A stretch of DNA of 64,000 bases from UBA9676 sp963741615 (GTDB lineage: Bacteria > Actinomycetota > Actinomycetes > Streptosporangiales > Streptosporangiaceae). The stretch spans positions 186,001 through 250,000 of the forward strand of contig CAVUIU010000028.1 of the NCBI GenBank assembly GCA_963741615.1. Direction: 5' to 3'. How positions within the stretch are numbered: position 1 is the first letter of the stretch; each line of letters starts with the position of its first letter. Under the pieces are notes generated by a model. That model saw only the letters and a program-made list of their open reading frames with translations. It was not told where the DNA came from and did not search any database. Below, in pieces: positions 1 to 8,969 of the stretch. Position numbers and translations under genes: made by a program.

Positions 1-665
1 CGATGCTGGACTGGTGGGGGCCGCGTGTGTACGAGTACTACGCGGCCACCGAAGGTGGCGGCACGATCGCGACCCCGGAGGACTGGCAGGCCCGGCCGGG
101 GACGGTCGGCAAGCCGTGGCCGGTCAGCGAGATCATGATCGCCGACGACGATGGGAAACAGTGCCCTCCCGGGGTGGCCGGCATCGTGTACATGCGGATG
201 ACGCTGCCCGATTTCGTGTACAAAGGCGACCCGGCCAAGACCGAGGCGAACCGGTTGCGTGGGTTCTTCACCGTCGGCGACGTCGGCTACCTCGACGCGG
301 ATGGCTACCTGTTCCTGTGCGACCGGAAGTGCGACATGATCATCTCTGGTGGGGCGAACATCTACCCGGCCGAGGTCGAGGCCGCGATCATCATGCACCC
401 GATGGTGGCCGATGTGGCGGTGTTCGGTATCCCCGACGACGACTGGGGTGAGTCGGTCAAGGCCGTGGTCGAACCGGTGGACGGGGCCTTCGCCGGGCCG
501 GACCTGGCAGCGGACATCCTCGCCTCGCTGGAAGGCCGGCTGTCCCGGATGAAATGGCCGAGATCGGTCGATTTCATCGACGAGATGCCGCGCGACCCCA
601 GCGGCAAGCTGCTCAAGCGCCGTCTGCGCGAGCCGTACTGGAAGGGCGTAAGCAGCCCCATCTGA
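1..665 (+). CDS. AMP-forming acyl-CoA ligase, C-terminal part (cut by window edge)
   Basis: This is the C-terminal ~220 residues of an ANL-superfamily acyl-CoA synthetase; the N-terminal half lies before base 1. Such enzymes make an acyl-AMP from a carboxylic acid and ATP, then transfer the acyl group to CoA. Visible motifs are YYAATEGGG (substrate/AMP motif), GDVGYLDADGYLFLCDR followed by IISGGANIYPAEVE (the hinge and the mobile C-terminal domain), and PSGKLLKRRLRE near the end, whose Lys should be the catalytic adenylation lysine. The reading frame is open from base 3, and the first Met seen is almost certainly internal. Members with this ending include FadD-type and bile-acid or steroid CoA ligases, but the substrate cannot be read from this half. 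Confidence 0.9.
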   Translation, partial: MLDWWGPRVYEYYAATEGGGTIATPEDWQARPGTVGKPWPVSEIMIADDDGKQCPPGVAGIVYMRMTLPDFVYKGDPAKTEANRLRGFFTVGDVGYLDADGYLFLCDRKCDMIISGGANIYPAEVEAAIIMHPMVADVAVFGIPDDDWGESVKAVVEPVDGAFAGPDLAADILASLEGRLSRMKWPRSVDFIDEMPRDPSGKLLKRRLREPYWKGVSSPI

Positions 666-701
666 AGCCCGGTGCCGGTGACCCCCCGGATGTGTTCGCG
701 G

Positions 702-1759
702 TCAGCGCGGGCCCGCGACGGTGGCGGTAGCCGTGGCGGCGAGGGTGTCGAGCAGGTGATCCACGGCGAGCGGGTCGGGCGGCTGGCCGTAGGTGACCGC
801 GAGCACCTGACGGCGCGCGCCCGGCAGGGGCTGCGCACGGATGCCGGGATGGCGGGCCGCGTGGATCGCCAGGCCGGGCAGGATGGTGACGCCCAGCCCC
901 GCCGCGACCATCGCCTGCGCGGCGACGTGGTCATCGGTGGTGATGGCGATCTTCGGGCTGAACCCGGCATTCTCGCAGAGCCAGATCAGATGACCGCGGC
1001 AGTGCTCGCAGCCGGCGATCCAGGGATTGTGCGCGTGAGCGGCCAGGTCGGGCTGGCCGCTCACGCGGGCGGCGGGTGCCGTCCGCCGGGGGGCGGGACA
1101 CCAGCGGCGGGCGGGGCACCAGTGGCTGGCGGGGCACCAGTGGCTGGCAGGACACCAGTGGCTGGCAGGACACCAGTGGCTGGCACGGCGCGGGGCCTGG
1201 GGGCGCCGGGCTGGGGCCTGGTCACCAGGTGAACCTGCTCGTCGAGGATCAGCCGGATCCTGGCTCCGTCCGCGTCTTCGGGCGGTCCGACCGGGATTCC
1301 GTCCTGCATGTGCCTGACAACCAGTGCGATGTCCACCTGGCCGGCCCGCAGCATCCGCATTGCCTCTGGCGGCTCGGCCTCCACCAGCAGCAGGTCGATC
1401 CCCGGATGCACGGCTGCCAGGTGGGACAGCGCGGCTGGCACGATGGTCGCCAGCGCCGAGGCGAATCCCGCCAGCCGGATCCGTTCCTGCTGCTGCTCGA
1501 CGTGGTCGGCCAGTTCCCGCTCGGCGGCGTCCATCCTGCCCAGGATCTCCTCCGCCCGCCCGGCGAGGAGGCGGCCCGCGTCGGTCAGCCGGATGCCCCG
1601 CCCCGATCGCTGGGTGAGCGTGGCCCCGGTCTCGGCTTCCAGCCGTGCCAGATGATGGCTGACCGATGGCTGGGCGTAGTTCAGCGCCCGGGCCGCGGCT
1701 GTCACCGATCCATGCTGGGCCACCGCGACCAGGACACGTAGCCGGGTCACGTCCAGCAT
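702..1759 (-). CDS. LysR-family transcriptional regulator, frameshifted inside a tandem repeat
   Basis: The N-terminal part (MLDVTRLRVLVAVAQHGSVT, then ALNYAQPSVSHHLARLE) is a LysR winged helix-turn-helix, followed by the start of the effector domain. The C-terminal part (PWIAGCEHCRGHLIWLCE, then TTDDHVAAQAMVAAGLGV and LPGLAIHAARHPG) is in another frame. The two frames differ as expected for one missing base. They meet around bases 1083-1230, where an 18-bp repeat adds roughly 40 residues to a place that is normally a short linker. No stop lies before the repeat, so the break may be a real mutation or a sequencing error in GC-rich repeats. The start ATG at 1759 is chosen because the HTH begins right after it; the longer frame upstream has no family character. 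Target genes are unknown. Confidence 0.8.
1099..1186. repeat. 18-bp tandem repeat inside the LysR gene
   Basis: Five tandem copies of an 18-bp unit begin with CACCAG at 1099, 1117, 1135, 1153 and 1171. The last three are nearly identical (CACCAGTGGCTGGCAGGA type). The period is a multiple of three, so copy-number change alone would not break the frame. In one frame the unit reads PATGVL-like, in the other ASHWCP-like; both are open. Confidence 0.9.
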
Positions 1760-1773
1760 GCAGCAATGATAGA

Positions 1774-1790
1774 TCGTCTCGATCAGACGA
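1774..1790. promoter_or_regulatory. Candidate LysR operator (inverted repeat)
   Basis: TCGTCT-N5-AGACGA is a perfect 6-bp inverted repeat lying 15 bp before the LysR start. LysR proteins commonly repress themselves from a dyad near their own promoter. The spacing is not the textbook T-N11-A on the symmetry axis, so the assignment is tentative. A transcribed hairpin in the leader is the alternative. Confidence 0.4.
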
Positions 1791-2058
1791 GGCAGACCTA
1801 GTGATCTGGCAGTTTTCCCCGGTTCACCGGCCACGGGGGGCACATCCTGGGGCATATGGCGCGACTGCGGGGGCCACGGCTCTCATCCGCCGGGCGGCGG
1901 GTGTGCGTAGAGCCGCAGCGTGAAGCCTGGGCCGGTATGCCCGAGGTACTCCGCTACGTCGCCGGTCATGGCCCGATGACGGGCACATCGCCGATCTGAC
2001 CACCGCACCCTGCTGACCAACATCGCTCACCGTGTCCCCGTGGGCTGGGAGGAACACG
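1791..2058. other. Intergenic region between divergent LysR and secreted-protein genes
   Basis: About 270 bp with no convincing coding frame. It should hold the promoters of the reverse LysR gene and the forward gene at 2059. Apart from the inverted repeat next to LysR and the GGGAGGAA ribosome-binding site before 2059, nothing specific is recognised. Confidence 0.5.
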
Positions 2059-2529
2059 ATGAGCCGAAGTAAACGGCTGGCCGTCTCGGCTGCGCTCGTG
2101 GCAGCACTGTCGCAGTCCGCGGGACCAGGGGTACCGGGCCTCGTGCAGACCGGGGCCCAGGCCGCCACTCCGACCGCCCGCCACGTCCCGGTCTCGCTGG
2201 TGTCCGCCCACCGCTGGCTGAAGGAGTACGCGCGGTCCCTGATGGAGCGGCGTTACGGCTGGGGTAGCTACAACCAGTTCGTCTGCCTGGTGGACTTGTG
2301 GGAGCGGGAGAGCGGGTGGGACAAGTACGCCTTCAACCCCGGCTCCGGCGCGTACGGCATTCCGCAGTCGCTCCCGGGCTCGAAGATGGCCAGTGCGGGG
2401 GCGAACTGGCGCACGAGCGGGATGACGCAGATCAGCTGGGGCCTGGATTATGTCCGCGGCCGGTACGGCTGGCCCTGCGCGGCCTGGCGGCACGAGGAAT
2501 CGGACGGCTGGTACGCGTACCCGGTGTAG
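2059..2529 (+). CDS. Secreted lysozyme-like (transglycosylase fold) protein
   Basis: A 156-residue protein with a basic N-terminus and an Ala/Leu-rich signal peptide (cleavage likely near ALSQSAG or GAQAATP). The mature part carries WERESGWDKYAFNPGSGAYG followed by IPQSLPGSKM. This resembles the Glu-containing ESGW...NP.S.A.GI.Q motif of small actinobacterial transglycosylase-like or aggregation-promoting-factor C-terminal domains. The expected role is cleavage or remodelling of peptidoglycan outside the cell, with the Glu of WERESGW as the likely catalytic residue. The ATG at 2059 follows GGGAGGAACACG; a GTG 27 bases earlier is in frame but less well placed. Confidence 0.8.
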   Translation: MSRSKRLAVSAALVAALSQSAGPGVPGLVQTGAQAATPTARHVPVSLVSAHRWLKEYARSLMERRYGWGSYNQFVCLVDLWERESGWDKYAFNPGSGAYGIPQSLPGSKMASAGANWRTSGMTQISWGLDYVRGRYGWPCAAWRHEESDGWYAYPV

Positions 2530-2586
2530 ACACCGCCAGGCCGGCCAGGTTCGGCGGGCCCCGAAATCGTGGTGGCGGCGGGTCCA

Positions 2587-3609
2587 TCACGGCGTGGGCC
2601 GGCCCTCCAGCAGCGGAGCGCCGGGCTGGCGCACCGGCTTCCCGGCCTGGCGCCTGCGCCGCCAGGCGATCCCCGACAGTGCCTCGAGCACCACCCGGCC
2701 CGCCAGGAAAGCGGTGATCTCGGCGTGGTCGTAGGGAGGTGAGACCTCGACCACATCCATTCCCGCGAGCGGCACCTCCATCGCGATCCGCCGCACCGCG
2801 TCGAGCAGTTGCCGGCCGGTCAGGCCGCCCGGCTCGGGCGTGCCGGTGCCCGGTGCCATGCCCGGGTCGACCACGTCCACGTCCACCGACAGGAACACCG
2901 CGTCGCACTCATCGGTGGCGATGGCGAACGCCTCGGTCAGGCAGGTGTCCAGGCCCCGCGCCACCACCTCGGCCATCTCATAGCTGCGCATCCGCTGGCC
3001 GGCCATCCAGTCGAGCGTCTCCGGCTCGGGCCAGTAGCCGCGCAGCCCGATCTGCAGGAACCGGTCACCCCGGACGGCACCGGACTCGATGAGCCGCCGC
3101 ATCGGCGTGCCATGCCCGTACAGCGAGCCGAACTGGGTGTCGCCGGTGTCGGCGTGCGCGTCGAAGTGGATGAGCGACACCCGTCCCCAGCCCACATGCC
3201 TGGCCACCCCCGTCGCGTCGGGAAAGGTGACGGTGTGGTCGCCGCCGAGGATGACCGGCAGCGCGCCGCCCTGGCAGGCCTGCAGGACGGCTTCCGCCAG
3301 CCTGCGGAGCGAGAGTTCGGTGTCACCCGATGGCATCTCCACGTCACCGGCGTCGGCCACCCGCAGGTCCACCAGCGGGTCCACCCCCAGTGCGAGATGG
3401 GGGCGGGAGGCGTCGTGCGGCAGGTAGTCGGTGCAGCGGATCGCCTGCGGGCCGAACCTGGCGCCCGGCCGGTGGGAGGTGCCGCCGTCGAACGGGGCGC
3501 CGATGATGAGGGCATCGGCCCCCGCCCAGGTGCCGGGTTCGGCGAGGTCGGCTTTGGGCACGCCGAGGAAGGTGGCGTCCGGCCCGTACATCCCGCCCAT
3601 CCGCGCCAT
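2587..3609 (-). CDS. Agmatinase/arginase-family ureohydrolase
   Basis: A 340-residue ureohydrolase. These enzymes use two Mn2+ ions to release urea from guanidino compounds such as agmatine, guanidinobutyrate or arginine. The metal-binding motifs are intact: GGDHTVTFP, then IHFDAHADTGD, and SVDVDVVDPGMAPGTGTPEP. The sequence APFDGGTSHRPGARFGPQAIR near the N-terminus favours the agmatinase/guanidinobutyrase branch over arginase. The start at 3609 is preceded by GGGAGGGGTC, better than the GTG start 66 bases upstream. An arginine deiminase lies at 30 kb, so arginine breakdown is represented twice in the window. The exact substrate cannot be decided from sequence alone. Confidence 0.88.
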   Translation of the reverse strand: MARMGGMYGPDATFLGVPKADLAEPGTWAGADALIIGAPFDGGTSHRPGARFGPQAIRCTDYLPHDASRPHLALGVDPLVDLRVADAGDVEMPSGDTELSLRRLAEAVLQACQGGALPVILGGDHTVTFPDATGVARHVGWGRVSLIHFDAHADTGDTQFGSLYGHGTPMRRLIESGAVRGDRFLQIGLRGYWPEPETLDWMAGQRMRSYEMAEVVARGLDTCLTEAFAIATDECDAVFLSVDVDVVDPGMAPGTGTPEPGGLTGRQLLDAVRRIAMEVPLAGMDVVEVSPPYDHAEITAFLAGRVVLEALSGIAWRRRRQAGKPVRQPGAPLLEGRPTP

Positions 3610-3719
3610 GACCCCTCCCGAGATCGCCAGTGGAGTCAGTATGCTCTCAGCGCCCAGCGAGATGCCCGGCGCCACCGGGTGCAGCGGCGCCGGGCACTCC
3701 TCCCGCAGCGGGTCTCGGC

Positions 3720-5945
3720 CTACTCCTCGGCGCCGACCAGGACGCGTTGCGCAGCCGGGGGCTCGTCCTCACTGAGGGAGGTCCTGGGCAGGATGCGGGC
3801 AAGCGGGGCGGGCAGCCACCAGTTGGCCCTGCCCAGCAGTTCCATCACGGCCGGCACCAGCACCATCCGCACCACCGTGGCGTCGATGAGAACCGCGACC
3901 GCCAGGCCGAGGCCGATCTGCTTGACCGCCACGTTCGCGCCGAGCACGAAGGACAGGAACACCACCACCATGATGGCCGCCGCGGCGGTGATCACCCGCG
4001 CGGTGCGGGCCAGCCCGTGAGCGACGGCGGCGGCGTTGTCGCCGGTGGCGTCGTAGTCCTCGCGGATCCGCGAGAGCAGGAACACCTCGTAGTCCATGGA
4101 CAGGCCGAACAGGATGACGAACAGGAACATCGGCACCCAGGTGGTCACCGGCATCGTCTCCGGGAACCCGAACATCTGCCGCAGCCAGCCGAACTGCAGC
4201 ACCGCGACGAGCACGCCGTAGGCGGCGCAGATGGACAGCAGGTTCATCACCGCCGCCTTGACCGCGACCACGACCGACCGGAACACCACTGTCAGCAGCA
4301 GCATGGACAGCGCGACCACCACCCCGATCAGCCAGGGAAGCCGCTGGCCGACGAGGTTGGCGAAGGCGACGCCGCCGGCGTTCGGCCCGGTGAGGTAGGC
4401 GCGGATGCCGGTACCGGCGGTGGCGCGCGGCAGCACGCTGGCCTGGATCCGGTTCACCAGCGCGTTCGTGGCGGTGTCCTGCTCACCCGTGGCGGGGTAG
4501 GCGACCATCATGGCCGCCACCCCGTCCCGGCTCACGACGACCGGCGTGACCGCGGCCACCCCGGGCGTGGCGCGGATCGCGGTAGCCAGCCCGGCCGTGC
4601 TCGCGGTGGGTGACGGGAGCCTGGCCGCGACGATCAGCGGCGCGTCGAAGCCGGGCCCGAACCCCTTGCTCATCGTGGCGTAGCTCGCGTAACCCATGGT
4701 GCCCCGGGCCTGGCTGGACTCGTCGGGCATGTTCAGCTTCATGCTGAGGGCGGGCGCGGCCAGCGCCGCGATGACGCCCGTGGCCAGGATCGCCGCGATC
4801 ACCGGGCGGCGCTGGATCATGCCTGCCCACCGCTCGGCGACAGGAGCGGCCGAACGGTTGCCACCGCGCCGGCGCAGTCGCCCCGGCAGCCGCACCGTGC
4901 CGGGCCTGGCGAGCCGGCTGCCCGTGAAGCCGAGCAGCGCCGGCAGCAGGGTCAGCGAGGCGAGCAGGACCATGGCCACGGTGGCGGCGGCCGCGACCGC
5001 GACCCCGTTCAGCAGCGGCTGGCGCAGCACCAGCAGGCCGAGCATGCCGATCACGACGGTGGTGCCAGCGATCAGCACGGTGCGCCCGGCGGTGCGCATC
5101 GCCAGCACTGCCGCGTCTTCCGAGGGCGCCCCGCCCCGCAGCGTTTCCCTGAAACGCGTCACGATGAACAGGGCGTAGTCGACCCCGACGCCCAGCCCGA
5201 TCATGGCGGCGACGATCGGGGAGAACGACGGCGCGGGGACGATGTGCCCGAGCAGCGCGATCACCGACAGGCCGCCGCCGATGCCGAGCAGGGCGGTAGC
5301 GATCGGCAGGCCCATGGCCAGGAACGAGCCGAACGCGATGAGCAGGACGATCGCCGCGGCCAGCGTGCCGATGCCCTCGGTGGGGCCGCCGTAGGGGGTC
5401 TCGGCCAGGTCGACCACGTCACCGCCGAGGCTGAACCTCACCCCGTGCCCCGAGGCCGCGCGGGCGTCGCTCATGAGCGCCAGCGCCTCGCTGTTGCTGA
5501 TCTTCGCCGAGGGCACCCCGAACTGGACGGTGGCGAACGCGATGTGCCCGTCGGCGGAGATCTGGCCCGGCGCCCGGTATGGGCTCGAAACCGAGGTGAC
5601 ATGCGGTGCCCGCGCGAACGGGGCCAGGGCCGCGTCGACCCGGGCCCGGACGGCCGGGGAGGTGATCGGCGCGGCCGATGCTATCGCCAGCGTCAGCGTG
5701 TCCCCGGACTGCCGGTGGAAATGCTGGTTGAGCAGGGTCTGCCCGGGATCGCTGCCGGTGAAGCTGTCGTTGGCCGGTGCGCCGTACCAGGTCCACAGCG
5801 TGATCAGGCAGGCCACCCCGGCGAGCCAGGTGAGCAGGGTCAGCCAGCGGTGCCGGTAGCAGGCGCGGCCGATCCGGCCGATGGGCCCCTGGCTCCCGCT
5901 GGTGACGGGTGCGCCGGGTTGGCGGGTGACGGGTGAGTACGACAT
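3720..5945 (-). CDS. MMPL-family (RND) membrane transporter
   Basis: A 741-residue protein with the two-fold RND layout: one helix near residue 30, a large extracytoplasmic domain, five or six helices, a second domain and another helix set. Typical motifs are GVGVDYALFIVTRFRE and its C-terminal counterpart GLSMDYEVFLLSRIRED, whose Asp-Tyr pairs form the proton relay. MMPL proteins export lipids, siderophores or drugs using the proton gradient. The start has CAGGGGAACCG before ATG. It stands alone, with no MmpS or regulator beside it, so the cargo is unknown. Confidence 0.92.
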   Translation of the reverse strand: MSYSPVTRQPGAPVTSGSQGPIGRIGRACYRHRWLTLLTWLAGVACLITLWTWYGAPANDSFTGSDPGQTLLNQHFHRQSGDTLTLAIASAAPITSPAVRARVDAALAPFARAPHVTSVSSPYRAPGQISADGHIAFATVQFGVPSAKISNSEALALMSDARAASGHGVRFSLGGDVVDLAETPYGGPTEGIGTLAAAIVLLIAFGSFLAMGLPIATALLGIGGGLSVIALLGHIVPAPSFSPIVAAMIGLGVGVDYALFIVTRFRETLRGGAPSEDAAVLAMRTAGRTVLIAGTTVVIGMLGLLVLRQPLLNGVAVAAAATVAMVLLASLTLLPALLGFTGSRLARPGTVRLPGRLRRRGGNRSAAPVAERWAGMIQRRPVIAAILATGVIAALAAPALSMKLNMPDESSQARGTMGYASYATMSKGFGPGFDAPLIVAARLPSPTASTAGLATAIRATPGVAAVTPVVVSRDGVAAMMVAYPATGEQDTATNALVNRIQASVLPRATAGTGIRAYLTGPNAGGVAFANLVGQRLPWLIGVVVALSMLLLTVVFRSVVVAVKAAVMNLLSICAAYGVLVAVLQFGWLRQMFGFPETMPVTTWVPMFLFVILFGLSMDYEVFLLSRIREDYDATGDNAAAVAHGLARTARVITAAAAIMVVVFLSFVLGANVAVKQIGLGLAVAVLIDATVVRMVLVPAVMELLGRANWWLPAPLARILPRTSLSEDEPPAAQRVLVGAEE

Positions 5946-6091
5946 CGGTTCCCCTGCGAGCTAGGAGTGGCTGCCGCTCTCGATGCTCGTCGGAGGGGAC
6001 GGCCGTGGCGTCGTACACAGGGAGGCACTTGCGCGGCCGGGTACCCCGCCGGAGTACTCCGGGCGGAGTACTCCGGCGGCCCGGCGCCGGG

Positions 6092-7264
6092 TCACGGTGT
6101 TCCCGGTGCCGCCAGTGCCGAGGTGACGATGGCGTGGCCGGCCTCGCAGGCGCCGGCGCCGCTGGCGCCGTCGTTGGCCCAGGTGGTCTGCATGGCGAAG
6201 GTGCCAGTGGGCAGCGTGAGGTCGAACGAGCCGCCGCTCGTGCCTGGCGTGATCCAGGCGCACTTGTCGGCCGTCTCCTCGCCGGACGAGTCGGTCCAGC
6301 CGCCGGCCGGGTTCTGGTCGGTGATGGTCTCGGCGTACTCGTGCCCATTCACGATGGAGAAGCCGTCGTCGAGGCCGGCGCTGCCGGCGTTGACGAAATT
6401 CTCCCCGCATGAGGCGCCCAGGTCGGTGACGTAGGGCATGTTGGTGAAGGCGATGTCCCCGTAGGGGGAGGTCACCCCCACGAAGGGATCACCGTTCCAG
6501 TCGTGCCAGGCGCAGAACCCCCCGCTCGGGGTGTTGAACCCATCCGGGTGGGCGCCCGCCGGGGAGATGACGACGTACTGGGCGTCCCGGTTGGCCGCGG
6601 CGGTGGTGTTGCCGAAGTGTGCGGCCGCGCTGACCGCTTCGCTGCCCAGCTGGGCGGGGGTCGCCTGGGCCGGTGAGGCGGCGCTCTCGTCCACCCACAC
6701 GCCGGCCAGGGCGCCGCCGGTGGGGTAGGCGACATGATCGTTGTTGCTGGCCGGGCAGGACTGGGCGCCGATCGCGACACCGTCGCAATACTGGGTCATC
6801 ACGCCGGACCACAGCTCACCGCCTGTGCCCAGGCCCTTGAACAGTTCCTGCAGGTAGGGGGCGGCGCCGGCGGGGTCACCGGAGAGGGTGACGTCGCCGG
6901 CGGCGTTGGTGGACTCGGTACCCCACTGAGAGCCATAGAAGACGAGGTACACCTTCTCCGTGCCGGTGGTGACGCTGATGCCGTCGATGCCGCCGCCGTA
7001 GCTGAGATCGTTGGGCGACGCCACACCGGGGTGGCTGCGGGCCCAGGCGCGCATCTTCGTCAGCCGCGGGCGGGTGGGGATCACGCCCCCCCGGTACGGG
7101 TGCCGGTAGGCCGGTGAATACGGATTGCGCACGACCGGGTGCCCGGCCGCGGAGGCCTGGGCGCCGGCGACGGCGACCTGCATGGCGGCGGCTAACGCCA
7201 TGGCCGCGAACACGGCGGTGCAGCCGCGGGCAGCCCAGCTGCGGACAAGGTGACGGGGTCTCAT
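6092..7264 (-). CDS. Secreted protein with HEYAE motif, putative metallopeptidase-like
   Basis: A 390-residue exported protein with a clear signal peptide (MRPRHLVRSWAARGCTAVF, then an Ala-rich core ending near QASAAG). The mature domain includes KVYLVFYGSQWG, GVWVDESAAS, YVVISPAGAHPDG, and GHEYAETITDQNPAGGW. The HEYAE...D pattern resembles the HE-x-AE-x-TNP segment of plant EXORDIUM/phosphate-induced proteins and HExxx metal sites, so a zinc-dependent activity is possible but not shown. Six or more Cys residues suggest disulfides. GGAGGGAG precedes the ATG at 7264; the longer upstream frame has no family character. Confidence 0.65.
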   Translation of the reverse strand: MRPRHLVRSWAARGCTAVFAAMALAAAMQVAVAGAQASAAGHPVVRNPYSPAYRHPYRGGVIPTRPRLTKMRAWARSHPGVASPNDLSYGGGIDGISVTTGTEKVYLVFYGSQWGTESTNAAGDVTLSGDPAGAAPYLQELFKGLGTGGELWSGVMTQYCDGVAIGAQSCPASNNDHVAYPTGGALAGVWVDESAASPAQATPAQLGSEAVSAAAHFGNTTAAANRDAQYVVISPAGAHPDGFNTPSGGFCAWHDWNGDPFVGVTSPYGDIAFTNMPYVTDLGASCGENFVNAGSAGLDDGFSIVNGHEYAETITDQNPAGGWTDSSGEETADKCAWITPGTSGGSFDLTLPTGTFAMQTTWANDGASGAGACEAGHAIVTSALAAPGTP

Positions 7265-7550
7265 CCGGTGCTCCCTCCGGGGCACAAACAAGATAGCGAG
7301 CCCTTTTCCGGAGGTCAATGGACTCTTGCTAAGGTTACGGTAAAAGAAGTGAATGAGGTGGATTAGACAGACATCCACGCGGCCCAAATAACTGGTAATA
7401 GGGGTTTCGGTTCCTTTTCACCCATAATTCGGGGCGATTTACCTGGCCGCGTCGATCGCGCCCGGGAACGGAATCGCATCACGAGGCGTCTAAGCGTCAC
7501 GGGCAGATCCGGAGGGCCGCCGCCGGCGCCCGCGTGGCTGGGAGGTGCGC
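7265..7550. promoter_or_regulatory. AT-rich divergent promoter region
   Basis: The stretch 7290-7440 is clearly richer in A and T than the surroundings (for example GTAAAAGAAGTGAATG and CCCAAATAACTGGTAATAGG) and has no coding frame. It separates the reverse secreted-protein gene from the forward lipoprotein gene, so it should contain both promoters. No specific operator was recognised. Confidence 0.5.
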
Positions 7551-8090
7551 ATGCGCAGCGTCTCGTTTCTGGCCGCCGTCGCGGTCATCGGGATGTCGGC
7601 CCTGACCGCCGCCTGCGGTCAGCACCGGGCTGGTCCGGCGGCAGCCGGATCGTCCGGCAGCCCGGCTCATTCCGCAGGGTCCCCGGCGGCCGCCGCCTGT
7701 GGCGCAGCCACGCCGACATCGCCGCCGGACCGCACCCTCATGCTCAGCGCCGGTGACAGCGGCAGGTCGTTCTGCGTCACGCCGGGTACCGGGGTGCTCA
7801 TCTATCTCCGGGGCACAGCGGCGGTCAAGTGGACCGCGCTGAAGTCCAGTTCGGCCGCCATGGTGTCCCAAGCGAACGGACATCTCATGCTCGCGCTCGG
7901 GGTGACCGGCGGGTACTTCGTCGCGGCCCGGCCAGGCGCGGCGGCCATCACATCGTCGCGGAGCCCGTGCGGGCCCCAGGCCACGCCCACCCCGCCCACG
8001 GGGCCGACCACGTCGAACCAGAACAAGAACGCGTCCTGCGGGGTGATCCAGACCTTCCGGGTGACGGTGCGGGTGGCCGCTGACGCGTAG
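7551..8090 (+). CDS. Putative lipoprotein of unknown function
   Basis: A 179-residue protein starting MRSVSFLAAVAVIGMSALTA followed by ACGQ, which resembles a lipoprotein signal ending at Cys. The next ~45 residues are a Gly/Ala/Ser/Pro linker; the rest is a compact domain with RTLMLSAGDSGRSFCVTPGT, probably beta-rich, and a second Cys pair (SPCGPQ, NASCGV). Function unknown. The ATG at 7551 follows GGGAGGTGCGC. Confidence 0.65.
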   Translation: MRSVSFLAAVAVIGMSALTAACGQHRAGPAAAGSSGSPAHSAGSPAAAACGAATPTSPPDRTLMLSAGDSGRSFCVTPGTGVLIYLRGTAAVKWTALKSSSAAMVSQANGHLMLALGVTGGYFVAARPGAAAITSSRSPCGPQATPTPPTGPTTSNQNKNASCGVIQTFRVTVRVAADA

Positions 8091-8096
8091 CGGTCC

Positions 8097-8190
8097 CGGC
8101 GCCCTCCGGCCGGCCCGGCTCCGGCCCGGCTCCCGGCTGACCAGCCGGCCCGGCTCCGGCCGGGCTCACCGGCCAGCCCCGCTCCCGGCA
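8097..8190. terminator. GC-rich repeat/hairpin between convergent genes
   Basis: About 95 bp of repeated GCCGGCCCGGCTCCGGCC-like blocks between two convergent genes. One hairpin, GCCCGGC-TCCG-GCCGGGC, lies at 8148-8165. It has no T tract, as is usual for terminators in high-GC actinomycetes. Confidence 0.4.
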
Positions 8191-8192
8191 GA

Positions 8193-8969
8193 TCAGCCGG
8201 CCCGGCTCCGGCCCGGCCCGGCGAGACCGTGCTCGTACGCGATCACCACCAGCTGGGCCCGGTCGCGCGCGGCGAGCTTGACCATGGCCCGGCTGACATG
8301 GGTCTTCGCGGTGAGCGGGCTCACCACCAGTCGGGTGGCGATCTCATCGTTGGACAGCCCGGCGGCGACCAGTTCGACCACCTCGCGTTCACGGTCGGTG
8401 AGCGAAGCCAGCCCGACCTGTCGCGCCACGGCGCGTGGGTCATCACAAGAGCCGCCAGGCCCCGGGCCGGCCGTCTCGCCCGCCCGCCCGGCAGGCCCCG
8501 CCGCTGGCTGGCGGGCGCCGGCCCGCCCGGCCCGGCCGGCCCGGCCGGACGCGAACGCGGCGATGAGCGAGCGGGTGACGCTCGGCGCCAGCAGCGCGTC
8601 ACCGCGGGCGACCACCCGCACCGCCTGGAGCAGTTCCTCCGGCTCGATGTCCTTGACCAGGAAGCCGCTGGCGCCGGCCCGCAGGGCCGCGAAGATGTGC
8701 TTATCGTCATCGAAGGTGGTGAGGACCACCACCTTGACGGAGGCGAGACCGGGGTCGGCCGTGATACGGCCGGTCGCGGTGAGCCCGTCCACCTCGGGCA
8801 TGTTCAGGTCCATCAGCACCACGTCGGGCATGAACTCCCGGACGAGAGCCACCGCGGCACCGCCGTTTGGCGCCTCCGCGACGATGGTGATGTCGTCGGC
8901 CGATTCCAGCAGTGCCCGGAATCCGGCGCGCACGAGCGCCTGGTCGTCGGCGAGCAGGACCCGGATCAT
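8193..8969 (-). CDS. NarL/LuxR-type response regulator
   Basis: A 258-residue two-component regulator. The receiver domain (residues 1-120) has the acidic DD pair in LLADDQALVRAG, the phospho-acceptor Asp in VVLMDLNMPEVDG, and the conserved Lys in GFLVKDIEPEE. The C-terminal LuxR-type HTH is LTDREREVVELVAAGLSNDE and the following residues. Between them is a long Gly/Ala/Arg/Pro linker (GRAGRAGRAGARQPAAG type), much longer than usual. Its start overlaps the stop of the kinase gene by four bases (ATGA), so the pair is co-translated. Regulated genes are not evident. Confidence 0.93.
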   Translation of the reverse strand: MIRVLLADDQALVRAGFRALLESADDITIVAEAPNGGAAVALVREFMPDVVLMDLNMPEVDGLTATGRITADPGLASVKVVVLTTFDDDKHIFAALRAGASGFLVKDIEPEELLQAVRVVARGDALLAPSVTRSLIAAFASGRAGRAGRAGARQPAAGPAGRAGETAGPGPGGSCDDPRAVARQVGLASLTDREREVVELVAAGLSNDEIATRLVVSPLTAKTHVSRAMVKLAARDRAQLVVIAYEHGLAGPGRSRAG

